DNA of 64,000 nucleotides from Romanomermis culicivorax (lineage: Eukaryota > Nematoda > Enoplea > Mermithida > Mermithidae), in NCBI GenBank assembly GCA_963922205.1, contig CAWUHX010000019.1, forward strand, positions 62,001-126,000, written 5' to 3'. The notes under the pieces were generated by a model that was not told where the DNA came from, searched no databases, and saw only the letters and a program-made list of their open reading frames with translations. Made by a program: the position numbers and the translations under genes. This document shows, piece after piece, positions 42,690 through 54,499 of the stretch (positions within the stretch are counted from its first letter, which is position 1; each line of letters begins with the position of its first letter).

Positions 42690-43330
42690 CCTCCAGTAGG
42701 TCGGTTTTGATGCCTGAGGGTTGTGTGGCACCCTGTTGCTGTCAAAGCCCTGATTTGGAAGTTGACATGCAAATTGGCAAAGTGGATGACTGGTGGTGCA
42801 AACCAATTGCATAGCAATGGAGCACCATGGAAAAAGGAAGTGGTTATGCCACATTATTCCATCATGCATTCTAATTTTTATTATATATTTGGTATTAAAT
42901 GCTGACATCTACAGTAAACGTTTACCCAGCACAAGTCTTTAAATTACATATTTCTATAGTGGTTTGCCCGCATTCTTTGATAATAATTGTTTATTTGTTT
43001 AGTACTTTGAGGTTAACATTGGTTATGGTAGGTAGCAATGGGCCAGAGGCCCAGGCACCTGTGGCTTGCAGATCTCAAGAGTAAGGAAGACTGATCCAGG
43101 GATCCTTGGAGTACCATCCCTTCTGAGGATCTAGATTTTGCTCTGGGAGTCTATGAAGAGCTGTTGTGAGGCCCCTGGATAAAGGTAAGTGATTGTTGTT
43201 GTTGCCAGGTCAGGGGGAAGAATTCATGCACAACATACAAGGTCCAGCCAAGGAATAGCTCTAACTAGTTCAGCCCAAACCATAGCCTATCTTTCTTCAA
43301 ACCCTAAGGAAAGACCTGTACAAAACAGGC
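42690..43330 (-). repeat. Dispersed repeat, uninterrupted copy (empty-site relative)
   Basis: Reverse complement aligns with 5933-6335 joined to 15599-15770. Around the insertion point it reads TTTACTGTAGATGTCAGCAT, corresponding to TTAATTGGTG|GATGCTGGCAT of the occupied copy. It is therefore a natural unoccupied comparison for the LTR element. Confidence 0.7.
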
Positions 43331-44826
43331 AGTAGCTGGGAGATTTTGGGTATCAGCCCTAGCTTTTACTGAAAATCTGTGTGATATTTCCTCTAATAGT
43401 GAGGTTTTCGACTCTGCGCAATGCATATCTACTTTTTTAGCCGTCCACTACACCTAAGAGCTATAGACAAGGCACTAATGTGTTCGGTCAAATATTTTTC
43501 ATCCAACTCACTGTTCCAAACAGATCCATACAAATGTTTCTACTTTGTATACATGCCGCTGGCATTGGAACATAACAAGGAAATTTTCCTCAATTTCAAT
43601 CACTCACTACTGGTTATCAATTACAGCTTGGGCTCCAGCTTCCAGCAAATCTGGTTCATTTGCTCTCAAAAGTTATGATTTCATCAGCAATGTGAAAGAT
43701 TATGTACTGTATGTTTTAATGGTTCCAAATGTAGCACTGCGCTGCAGTTGTTTAGAAGTTGACTAAGTGTTATAATTTAATATTTGAGAGCTTGCTTAAT
43801 TACGCAATTTGAAGCATGCATTGTCAATTAAATATTTAGAAAACCTAAGTTCTTAGGTTGCTGTGAAATATCTCTCGGCCTACATAAGCTCTCGTGACTA
43901 GCAAGTGAATTAAAAAGTACTAGAAATGCTGCAAATTTCTCAGAATTTTTCAGAAGTTAAAACCATAAGAAGAGCTCCAAACTTAGATTTTTTAAGTCAA
44001 GTACAATTCATCCACTTTGTGTGTTCTTCAACAAATAAACATCCCAATCTTGACTCAAGAGCACATTGAAAGCAGTCAAAGTGAAAATAGTGATCGTGAA
44101 GTCAGTTGCATTATAGAATATAGAAACCTCTCCCAGGTTGAGTCAAGTTGATGACACCTGTTGGGGATGTACTTTTGGTAGCAGTCACGCCACATCTATG
44201 CAAAATTGATGAAGTGGACAAAGCCACAATTCGACCAAGAAACAGAATGTTTATCATTATTACAACTTGGTTGTGTTGTGGGCAAGTCAGTCCATTTCTT
44301 ATTGTATTTGTGTGTACTGCACCCAATAAAATGGAACATTGACAGCCCCAACAATTTACATATTTCTTATAACATTTTTATTATTATTGATAATATTTTA
44401 CTTGCGCTGTTAGTGGAGGCTGGCCCTAGCCTGCTTACATGGGGATAATTACCGAGGAAAAGCCCCAGCCTTCCTGGATGGTGTCATAGTGAGTTATCCT
44501 TATTTGTGCAAGCCTTTAGGAAGCATCTGGGAGACCCTGATTGCTTTTTGATTGCAAGAGTTAGAGTTTCCAGTTACTTATTAGTGACTGAAAGTTGTGT
44601 TTATTTCTGCTAGAGGACCGCTGCACTGTACTTAACTGATTACTTGCAGGAAGCTCCTTTGAGTGACCTACAGTAGCTAGTTGGATACAAGCCAATAGCT
44701 TCTTTATTTATATTGCTGACATCTTCAGATCTAAGCAGAGAAGTAAAGATAACACACCATCAACTTGAGTTAAGGCTAAAAATAAAAACCCAGGTTGGTA
44801 GCAAAGCACATTCTGGACTTCTGCAG
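43331..44826. other. No identified gene
   Basis: AT-rich, with short frames only (up to 85 codons near 43421-43678). No motif or splice support. Confidence 0.5.
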
Positions 44827-45163
44827 GCTAAAGTCCGCCGATTTTCCTGTATTTTTGTCGTTTTTGTCATTCCGCGCATGAGGCTGGCAAGTACCAAGTG
44901 GAGTGAGCGACGCGCACCATCAACAGTCGTCGTGCAAAGGTAAAATTGGAGAAAAGTCTCTGCTCTTTGCTTTATTCTAATTTGGGAGACAAGTTAATGA
45001 AGTATCTTTCCTTAATTTGTGGGATAATTAGTGTTGGATTTAAGTACATTTAATTGAGTAAATAGGTTGAGCGTGGGTGTAGGAAATATGTGCATTAAGG
45101 ACGAACCCTGGGATCCCACTCCTATCTAATACTCAAACCCCCGACTACATTTTAAATACAACA
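44827..45163 (-). mobile_element. Solo-LTR-like element, copy 4, truncated
   Basis: Matches the family from the GCATGAGGC block to the ATACAACA end at 45163, but lacks the TGTTGTAGTGT end and an internal segment. Confidence 0.75.
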
Positions 45164-46209
45164 CCACGATGTAACCCTCTCTATGAGCTAGTCAGTCTCC
45201 TAAAGCATATCCAAATGACATAGTAGCTACAGTAAGAAACTTAGCAGTCAGACAGTTACCTTTTTCTGCTATGACCATTCTTCTTCTGCATTCTACACAA
45301 TTCACCCATTTTCTTCTACAACATTTGTAGCACTGTATTACACCCTTTGTCTAGCTCCACCTAGTCTTCAGCTCAAGCCTGCAGCTGAGGGACTTCCAGT
45401 CAATTACTACTTCCTGCACAGAAATACTCTGACAATGATTCCATATTGAAGAGGTATCAAAGTTATTCAAAGAACATGTAATGTGGAGATTGTAACTATC
45501 CTTCACTGATTCACATATTGGGGACAGGCCTAGGTTTTATATCACCATTGGTAATAAGTAGAGACCCGATTTTTAAGGGCAAAATAATGATGATAAAAGA
45601 GCAGAAAAGGGGCATCAAAAAGTAGCAAAAAGGGGCAAAAATAGGGCAAAATTTTAGGTAATTAAGCTAATAAATTAACTCAAAAATCAATTTATTCCAC
45701 TTGTAATTTAAGGCAATGAAAAACTAATGTGAAATCAACAGTGTTATTCATTTAAAAACATATTGAATGCAACAACGATGACCATTTCAATATTTTGAAA
45801 TGTGAACATTTTTTTACTGTTCAATTTACTGGCCGAAATTTTCAGCACTTTTATTTGCTTGTTAAAAAATAGAGACTGCCTGAAAGAAGAGAATCAAATT
45901 AAGTTCAAACATATAGCACTTTCATGGAGGCAACCTGTGACAAATGAGTTAATGTTTAACAAAATTGATTCTGAGTATAACAAAAAGAGTGTTTCAGATA
46001 AAATAAAAGGCAAATTCTGGTAAAATGAACAAAAAAGTGAAGAAGGGGCAAAACATCAAAAAAGGGCAAACAAGGGCAAAAAAAAGTTATTCTACCTTGT
46101 CGAAAATTCATTTTTTCGACATTTCTTGAGGAGCTGCATTTGTACCTACTATCAGGAAAAAACTGCCCTCAAAAAATCGGTTTCTAGTTACAAGATTGCG
46201 TTTTTACAG
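45164..46209. other. Low-complexity upstream of pseudogene B
   Basis: Includes scattered AAAAAGGGGCAAAA units at 45580-45660 and again at 46030-46090. No first exon of the secreted-protein family is found here. Confidence 0.5.
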
Positions 46210-46916
46210 GAGATATTCGACAAGCTCCATGTTCAACCACTAATTAGTGATAGCGATTATGTAGCTTTGAAGAACGATTTAAAACACAGAAGTAGCCCAG
46301 TTAGGAACTTCAATTATTTGAGCGTTCGGAACCTGGTCACAGGCATTATTAACCTGACAGACATGACGCTTTCCACACATGATCCAAAGAGCCTCATGGT
46401 ATACTACGCCTTCTGTAAAGTACCAATCTATGGATATGCTTTCACCAGACTGAGAAATGAGAACAAAAAAGTAAGAGGATAGCGTTGAAGTGTGCTCAGA
46501 ACTTATGATTCTAGCCATCAGGCGAATTTATAGAAAAACACATATTTTCTGACATCCTCAAACTTCAGTGTGCTGTTGTGCACTATTTTCAATTGGAAAA
46601 TTGCAGAAATTAGTCTGGTAAATTATTTTTCTTGATGCAGGAAAAAAAGTTTCCCATTAACTATTATACGTGCAGACTGATATTTTTTGGATACAAAGAA
46701 ACAATGGAAATCACTACAGGTTACTGTGTCGAATTGAGGAAAATAGATGTGTCAGTACATGTAGCATTTTGTTATTCAGATTTGATGAGATATTTGACCT
46801 ATCTGCTTCGAAAACAATGGCTCCAAACAAGTGGACTGTATTGCTGATCGCTACAGGAATAGTATCAAGCCTTTAAAAAGTACTTGCCTGGTAATTTTCG
46901 TGGACAACAGCAATAA
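46210..46916 (+). pseudogene. Secreted protein family, paralogue B, dead
   Basis: Exon 2 homologue at 46210-46470 (starts after TTTTTACAG, contains THDPKSLMVYYAFCKV) and exon 3 homologue from 46780 (after TTATTCAG; YLTYLLRKQWLQTSGLYC). Exon 3 has a TGA at 46845-46847 where gene C has an Arg codon, and a TAG at 46860-46862. Exon 2 is one base short of the family length, so the splice phase no longer fits. No signal-peptide exon is visible upstream. Its second intron start resembles that of gene A. Confidence 0.8.
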
Positions 46917-46924
46917 ATTGAAAC

Positions 46925-48700
46925 CAGCACTGGAGATTTATTGTGAAAAATGGTTCAAAACATTACATAGCTTTATGCAGTATTTTTGATTTATATATTT
47001 CTGCAACTCAAGCTGATAAGATTTGTGCACCATTTACCAGCTTGGAAATCAAAATTATTCATTAAAGATAATCATCAAATGATCATTAATCTATAATTTA
47101 TATGATGAATTAAAGATAAGGTAAAAATCGATCCTGACCTATATCCAACAGCTACTGCGGTCCAACTGCTATTGGTTCCCTGTTTTTTTGATTAACCCCA
47201 CCAAAAAAGATTCAATGACAGTAGGAAAAAGTTTTAATAGTAGTATTTTGAGCCCACAATTTGGGTCTAGAGAACATACTCAACATTGAAATTAAAGAAA
47301 AAAAATGCAGGTGTCAGATGTAATAGGGAATAATGAAATTCTATGTAAATTATTGGATTATAAGGAAAGTACAATTCAGTCTTCAATATGCAAAAAGCTG
47401 AAATTTTGCAAATGCCCAAATTGATCCAAGGTAATCCAGGAAGTTTCAGACAAATTGGAAGTTGTTATATGGGCCCATACTGGGGTACATAGAACATAGC
47501 CGCACTATAACTATAGGCTTTGAATGTGCTGCTTAGAACAGGTGGGACTATACAGGGATGTAGAAACTACAGGCAAGTGATCAGGAACTGTAGAAAGTAT
47601 GGTCCTTGCTCTAATGTGCAAAATTGCATATTGCTGTAGAAAAGGCACTTCATGTGCGAAATTCCACATCACTGTAGAAAGTACAGCAAGGCTGATTATC
47701 AAACTGAAAATTCAATCCAACTTGCACGAGATCAAAAGTTGGTCGATTAATCAACATAATACAAAAGCTGGCATAAGGCCAAAAACATTAACATGCATGA
47801 AAATTTCAAAAATTTTGTATCTACCTATAATTTTCAAATAGTTTTTAAACTTTTGAATACTTCCAAACTGCAAAGCTGCAGATTTTTGTGTGTTTTTTAA
47901 GTTTGGAATTTTTAAAATCTGTGAAAATTTTACTAATTTTTGTTCCTAAAACCCAAAACTATAGATTATTGTAATTTTTAAATTTTGATTTTTTTCAATT
48001 TTGTAAAGATTTTTATAATCTTCACAAATGGAATCCTGAAACTTCATATAAAAGCCTATGTGGATTTTGTTTTGCTACATTATCCTTGAAATAATTCAAA
48101 ATGAATACACATGACCTGACTATTTGTTATGTTATATATCTGTTTAGGTCAAGAGATGTCAGCAGTATAACTAAAGAAGCCATTGGCTTGTAATAGACTG
48201 ATTACTGTAAGTTACTCAATATTACTTATTATAAATCTCTAAATGCCAAATTTTTCCGTGATTTGCCACTAAATCAAAAGCTTTTACTATTCTATCATGC
48301 TTCTGAATTTAAAAAAAAACTCAGAAAAATTCATTGATAATTCACAACTTATATGATAGAGTTGAGAAATGATGAAAACTAATTTCAACTCTAGATCATG
48401 AAATTGATACAGCAGGTACGTCTTAACTGTGGCTGTCATAAGATTCTTAATTTTTCTCAAATACGCAAAGCATTCAGGGCCAATTGGGGGAGTTTGTATA
48501 CCTTACACAATAGTATGTTTTTCAAATGCTATTGTTCAGGAAGAGTTGAAAGTGCCTACTTCATTCATGCAATAACTTACTGCATTCAAGTTGGCGTTGC
48601 ATGTTATTTGCTCCATTTCAACATGTAATTTTGCATAGTGAGAATAATTAGCGAGAAGCTGGTTCGGACACCATTTTGCTATTTGTCAAGATGGAACTTA
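46925..48700. other. No identified gene; dispersed short motif
   Basis: AT-rich 3' flank of B. 47600-47695 carries two copies of the GCGAAATTCCACAT...CTGTAGAAAGTA motif also seen near 52950 and 59800. Confidence 0.5.
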
Positions 48701-48710
48701 TTGTGTCTTG

Positions 48711-50060
48711 CTACAGCCACTATCCAACAATCAGAATTACCTCACTATAACCGCTGTCTCACTGTAGCCACCAAAGTATGTATAGGCATGCCACTATAGC
48801 CATCAACAGACAACATGTCAATGTCAACCTATAGCCACTGTCTCACTACAGCCACAAAGTTTATTTGAAAAATAATGTGAATGCTAATTTGCTAATTGTG
48901 GGGGTACTACTTAATTGGTAAAAGTAATATGAAATGATTTTTCCTGCTTGAAGTTTTTATTAATAAGATAAGAGTTTCACAGGCTTACAAGTTTCTAGAT
49001 TGCCCTCTTGTTGAAATCCTCAGACTTTGTGTTAGTTTCTATTGACAGCTACAAATACAGGCATCCAAACACATGACAGTATTCCAGATTTTTCATACAG
49101 TATCCTGGGCTATTATATATTTGATATGCATGCTTTTTTTTCTACTTGCTTTTTGTATTAACTAGTGGTACAAAGTCTCATAATTTAGAGTGTCCACCAC
49201 AGGTATATGCAACAACCTAATATCTCTGAAATAACTAGTTTTGAACATTCTTATGTTGTAGTGTGTTCCATCGATTTTGTCTTTTTTTGTCATTCCACGC
49301 ATGAGGCCAGCAAGTACCAAGTGGAGTGAGCAATGCAGACCATCCACAGTCGTCTTACTGTAGCACATGTCGGTATGGGTGCATTGGCTCTCTCAAATAG
49401 TATGTAAAAAGTTGTTTTTATATCATACGTTCAACATTGGTTTTCATACTGTACTCTCTGCCTCCTGGCACGCCTATTTTTCATTGTCTTTTCTGGATAG
49501 TGCATGCGAGTGAATTCATTGTACTCTCGCCCAACCCCGTTTTGTCAGTAAGTATTATTATTGCTTATGTAAAGGTAAAATTTGGAGAAAGGTTTCCTTT
49601 CTTGCATTTATTCTAATTTGGGGGACAAATTAAGGAAGCAGCTTTCCTTAATTTGTAGGGTAATTAGTGTCAGGTTTAAGTACATTCATTTAGCCTAATC
49701 GGGTAAGCGTGGGCATTGGAAATACGTACATTAAGAACAAACTCTTGGATCCCACTCCTGCCTAACTCATCCAGCACTGACCATACAATCAAAATACAAC
49801 ACTTACAGTTGTGCTATATTCTGGAAACAAATGGAGACTTTTCTCAAAAGTAAAAAAAATGCCTTGAAATATAAACACCAGTCAATCTGTTGGCGACTGT
49901 TAGGAGAGAGTGGCTGTATTGAGGCAGTTGCTAAGTGACAGTTGGCTATAGTAGGACACCTATCAATAGTTTGTTGGCTGTAGTGAGACAGTGGCTGTAG
50001 TAGAATGATAGTTGTAGTGAGACAGTGGTTGTAGTGAGATCAGTTGAAGTGACACTATCT
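48711..50060. repeat. Inverted minisatellite arms (TGTCTCACTACAGCCAC)
   Basis: 48711-48862 contains degenerate units ACTGTCTCACTACAGCCAC, and 49890-50055 contains the inverse (GTGGCTGTAGTGAGACAGT). The ~1-kb interior includes the solo-LTR copy at 49254-49801. The layout, inverted minisatellite arms around a core, parallels that of the telomeric fold-back elements. Confidence 0.65.
49254..49801 (-). mobile_element. Solo-LTR-like element, copy 5
   Basis: 548 bp, TGTTGTAGTGTGTT...AATACAACA, flanked by CTTA on both sides (49250-49253 and 49802-49805), a clean 4-bp target duplication. Confidence 0.88.
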
Positions 50061-50479
50061 CCTTTTTTCCACTGTTTTGGTCTACAGTGAAACCTGTCAA
50101 AATATGCCAACTTCTTACAAAATTTCCTCAAGTGTTTATTTTCCTAATTTTGTCCAAATTGGTTAAACTTAAATATCGATTTGATTTGTGTTTGTTGTTG
50201 TCATGCGTGTTTTTTTGGCCATGTTAGTCAACAAGTATTTTGTTGTCCTTCTCATGCTACTTTTTGACCATATTTTCGTCCATGTTGTGATGGCAACACC
50301 TCAAGTAACACTCAAGATTTCCTTGCATGGAAACATTTTTCAAAAAAATTCGCAAAACTTCTATCTCTCCGTTACGCATTGAGTAGCAAAAATATTTCTT
50401 TGGAACAGTGCAAGCTTTCAACTTTTTTTTTATTTTTCAGGAACATTTCGAAAAAAATTGGAACGCTTGAAGAGATAAA

Positions 50480-50575
50480 CCACACTTATTTATTTATTGG
50501 TGATAATATTTTGTTAGTTAAAGCAGCATAATATTTGTAGTAGAGGTTTCTGTTTATTGTATAACATATAAAAGA
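50480..50575 (+). promoter_or_regulatory. Candidate promoter of secreted-protein gene C
   Basis: GAGATAAACCACACTTAT and TGATAA resemble the GATA block of gene A. TGTTTATTGTATAACATATAAAAG follows in the same relative position as TGTTTATTGCGTA in gene A, with TATAAAAG about 20 bases before the start codon. Confidence 0.4.
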
Positions 50576-50587
50576 ACAGCCCTAAAC

Positions 50588-51703
50588 ATGCAGATAGCAA
50601 TGTTTCTGCTACTTTTGGCTGTCTGTTACACTACTTTTGTTGCAAAGAATGCTGCAGAGGAAGCTTCCAATGATCAACGATCGAAAGAGGCCATTCGATT
50701 GTGGCTTATTAGTGATCATCTTAAGCTTATGCTAGTTGAACCCACAATCCTAGAATCAGAATTACGGATTGGAAAACAATTACTGGACCAAGTATGCATT
50801 GGCAAGCCTGAATTCGATGCTGCTTTGGTATACAATTCCACTGTTGACAATGGGCTGGTAAGCCAGAAGATCTACTTTTGCCAATTCGTTTGTCACAATA
50901 CATCCAAACAGATAATTCTCAGACGACCTGAAAGTGGAAAAAATTTGTCCTTGTGACCCACTTTTGAAAAAATGGACTTTATATCTTGGCCAGATCATGG
51001 CCTAAGCTTGAGTCAGTCTAAAGCTTGGACAGGCCACATTTTGTGATTTGTGCTGATACTTGTTCAAACAGTCAGATAGATCCATCATCAGTAATAAAAA
51101 TGAATTATTCACAGGAAATGCTTAACAGGCTGCATGTTCAACAGCTAATTAACGATCATGATTATGCAGTTTCCAAGAACAACCTGGAACAAAGCCAAAA
51201 CTCTGCGAAGGAGCTTTATTATTTGAAGAGGCAGAGCATGATCATAGGAAATATTGGTATAATTGACACAAAAGTTGTGGCACAGGATCGGAGGAGCATC
51301 AGTTGGTACTACGCTTTCTGTAAAGTTGCTTTCAATGATTTGGCTTATGCAAGACTGACATTTGAAGAGCAAAGTGGTAAGCACCAAATCCAGCTTTGCA
51401 TTTTTCTTGCAGTCTTGCAATGGCTGTATGCCGGAGTCTTCCAAGGCAAACAACTTTGCTGCGTGCATTTTCTGTTCACTGATTTTATATGTTATTGCCT
51501 CTGATTGTACATTTTGTTAACACATCATGGTTTAAGATTGCTATAAGAAAAAATACATACTTTATTGTTCAGATTTGAAGACCTATTTGACTTATCTGCT
51601 AAGAAAAGAATGGCTCCAAACAAGCGGACCATATTGCCGACAACTACAGAAAAGGTATGAAGAATACAAGAAGTATCTACCTGCTAGATATCGTGGAGAG
51701 TGA
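50588..51703 (+). CDS. Small secreted protein family, gene C (3 exons, ~220 aa)
   Basis: Exon 1 50588-50857 (90 codons, donor GTAAGC), exon 2 51115-51376 (acceptor TTCACAG, donor GTAAGC), exon 3 51573-51703 (acceptor TTGTTCAG, stop TGA at 51701). Joining keeps one frame throughout. A signal peptide of about 21 residues (FLLLLAVCYTTFV) precedes a helical soluble protein with QRSKEAIRLWL, MLVEPT, two NST-type sequons, the SWYYAFCKV motif and SGPYCR. Introns are short (257 and 196 bp), unlike gene A. The 3' flank resembles that of paralogue B, so B and C look like a local duplication. AATAAA near 51860 may be the polyadenylation signal. I do not recognise the family. Confidence 0.82.
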
Positions 51704-53129
51704 CGAGAAATCAAAAACGTCGGCCAGAGATTATTTTGAAGAATGTTGCACAAAAGAACTATAAACCTATACACGATATTTTTGAATGTTATTGTGTCAT
51801 AACTTGAGCTATAATTTGATTGGTGCAGCATTTACCTGCTTGGGAGAGGAAATAATTTAATAAAAATATTCGGCAATTGATTAGTAATCAATGACTTATA
51901 TGATAAATTCAGGCTAAAGTAAAAGTGGCTCCAACTCATGATCTTCCAGCATGTACAGCCTGATAGGTATTTGATGAGCAGTGAACTTGAATTTACCTGT
52001 TTAGATTTGAGTTCAGCCATTAATCTTGAATTTATTCATGTTTAGGTCAAACTTTAAGCAAATCAATAAAAATTGGTGAGGTGTTATAGTTTTCTAGAAT
52101 GTTGGGAAATGAATCTTTTGAAGAGTAAAATATCAAACTATTTTCATAAAAGGATTGCATATCATGCTGTTTGGCATAGTCTATTCTGTTATTCCTACTA
52201 AATTATTCATGAACCTGTATAGGGGTACACAAAATATACTCACACCGTTATAAGTATAGGGTGACAGAGCCCATGTATGCTACATAGAATGCATAGGAGA
52301 GTGTTATGTTTGAAAATTAGATGAGCGGTTAAGATCCCTCAGGTGGAAAAACAGACTAGTTGATAAGTTGGAAAAAACTCAAGATTAGCAGAACAGATAA
52401 CCAGACAATCATCTGCAATGCATGGACATTCTACCAAACCCACACTCACCTGATAGAATAATAATATTTAACGTTGAACCAATAATAAATAACCCAAATT
52501 CTTAAACGTTTGGTTTCTTGATTTGAGTTAACACTAATTTCAGTGTTGACTGACGAGGAACAGGGGTTTTTCCAATTTATCTATGAAATCCTACTTGCAT
52601 GTCAATCTTCACCAAACAATTTGACAAGATTCATGAAAAATAGACAAACGTGGGCCGCAAAGTGTAAGACTAGTGATGAGTATACAACACTAGTGAGAAC
52701 ACAACAACAATGAAAATGTGCATAATTCTCCCTGTCGAATCTGGCTCCAGTAATTACCTTGAAATGTTCATCTAATGTTGGTTCAACATGTACTTGCCAG
52801 CAACTTGCAACAGTTGTCAAACTATTGAGAAATCCACCTAAATTGGCCGCATGAAATACTTTCAGGATGCGTTATAACATTTGGGATTAAACAAGTCATG
52901 TAAAAAGTATGTTTAACATGAAAAATTCCACATCACAGTGTGAAACACTTTAACATGGCAAATTCCACATTACAGTGCGAAATATAGTGAGGAGGTCCAA
53001 CGTCAGACTGACAGCTTTAGCAAGCAAAATTCCACCCTGACGTTTACAGTATGGTTTAAAGTGTCAATGTTGACACTGATGGTAATTCAATCACATCGGA
53101 TTCAATAAATCACCATATAAACTAAAAAG
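51704..53129. other. No identified gene; dispersed short motif
   Basis: 3' flank of gene C and AT-rich DNA. 52915-53050 contains three degenerate copies of an AAATTCCACAT..ACAGTG motif related to those at 47.6 and 59.8 kb. Confidence 0.5.
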
Positions 53130-53600
53130 ACATGCCAAAAAAACTTGATCCGGATCAAAATTAGTGATCTGGGTCAAAATCTGATCATTCGACGTGGAAA
53201 TACTAATCAGGACGAAAAAATAGTAAAAAAAATTTGGTATAGGTCAAAAAAATTGAAAAAAGCTGATCCGGATCAAAAGTAGTGATCTGGATCAAAATTG
53301 GAATATATGACGCAAAAGTACTCATCAGGACAAAAAAAATCCGAAAAAACTTGATCCAGATCAAAAAAATTTGATCTGGGTCAAAAGTTTGAGTTCCTGA
53401 TCAAAAATTAATACATTGAAGGCCGATCCGTGGAGGGTGATCCGTGACGAAAACCTGTGTTTTGGACGTATGTGCGACACATCCGGATCGGTTCACTGAT
53501 CCGTCATAATCCATGTTTTTGGCAACTGATCCGAATCCGGATCTGTCAGTCTGATCCGTGAATCCGGATCTGTCAGTCTGAGAAGCAGAAAATGCAAAAA
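53130..53600. repeat. Degenerate GATCCGGATCAAA repeat field
   Basis: Palindromic core units (GATCCGGATC, GATCTGGGTC, GATCCAGATC) recur about every 25-110 bases, first in an A-rich context (53130-53400), then as GATCCGTGA / CCGGATCTGTCAGTCT in direct repeat (53510-53585). Confidence 0.75.
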
Positions 53601-54480
53601 ACAAATGATACAAAAAAAATTTCATAAAAAATGTAAAAAGTTCGAAGCAATGACAAAAAAATTTACAAAAAAAGAAAAAATAAAGCAAAAAAGCTCGAAA
53701 ATCACACAAAAAACAGAAATATGGAAAACTAAAAAAAACTAAAAAAACCTAAAAATTGAAGCCAAAATACAAAATGGCAAAAATTGTAAGGAAATTACTA
53801 GGTGATTCAGATAATGTCATCAAAATCAACCAAAGCTGAAAAAATTGAATACAGAAAAATGGTTAAAAAATCGCACAAAAACAGAAAAAATGTATTCAAA
53901 ATTGAACAAAAATCGGTAAAAAACAGAAAAATACGAAAAAAAATTTAAAAACGTAACAAAATGTTGGAAAAAAGACAAAAACCAAAAAAATTGAGAAAAG
54001 TGGAGGAAATGTTTAGAAAACTGTTCGAAAATCGTGAAAAAAGTAGAAATAAATTTTGTAAATATAGCCAAATGCAAAAAAAAAAATTAAAATTCTAAAA
54101 ATTTTTACATTTTCCCAATAATGCCATCTATATATTTTGAATATCTATGGAAAAAAAGGACAAAACTATGGAAAAAAAGGACCTTCTAAAAACTGTACAT
54201 TCCTGTGTGGAACATTTTTTCCAGTATCACTGTTCTAAAAAATTACCATTTTGACTAATTTGAATGTTTTTTCTATTTTAGATTATGTATGGTAATTTCC
54301 ATTTGTAGAAGGGAAATAGTTTGCTCCACCCACCATAACGACCACCGCCTAATATAACAAACGACTAATCATTGATAACCTGATTGATATTTGGCAGCTG
54401 TCATTCTTCATCCCTACTCTCTACTGTTTTTATTCATTTTCTACTAGTTTTTATATTCCTACATTATTTTTTGCAGATTT
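53601..54480 (+). other. A-rich, strand-asymmetric tract
   Basis: 53600-54110 is dominated by AAAAA separated by short words such as ATCGCACAAAAACAG. Long frames on the minus strand are Phe-rich low complexity. No gene. Confidence 0.6.
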
Positions 54481-54499
54481 TTTGGCTAATTTTTCCAAA

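Noticed and set aside
45802-46023. 73-codon frame upstream of paralogue B as its missing exon 1
   Set aside because: It lacks the family landmarks (QRSKEA, MLVEPT) and any donor in the right phase.
53401-54077. Phe-rich minus-strand frames that look like membrane proteins
   Set aside because: Low-complexity A-rich DNA read as TTT codons.
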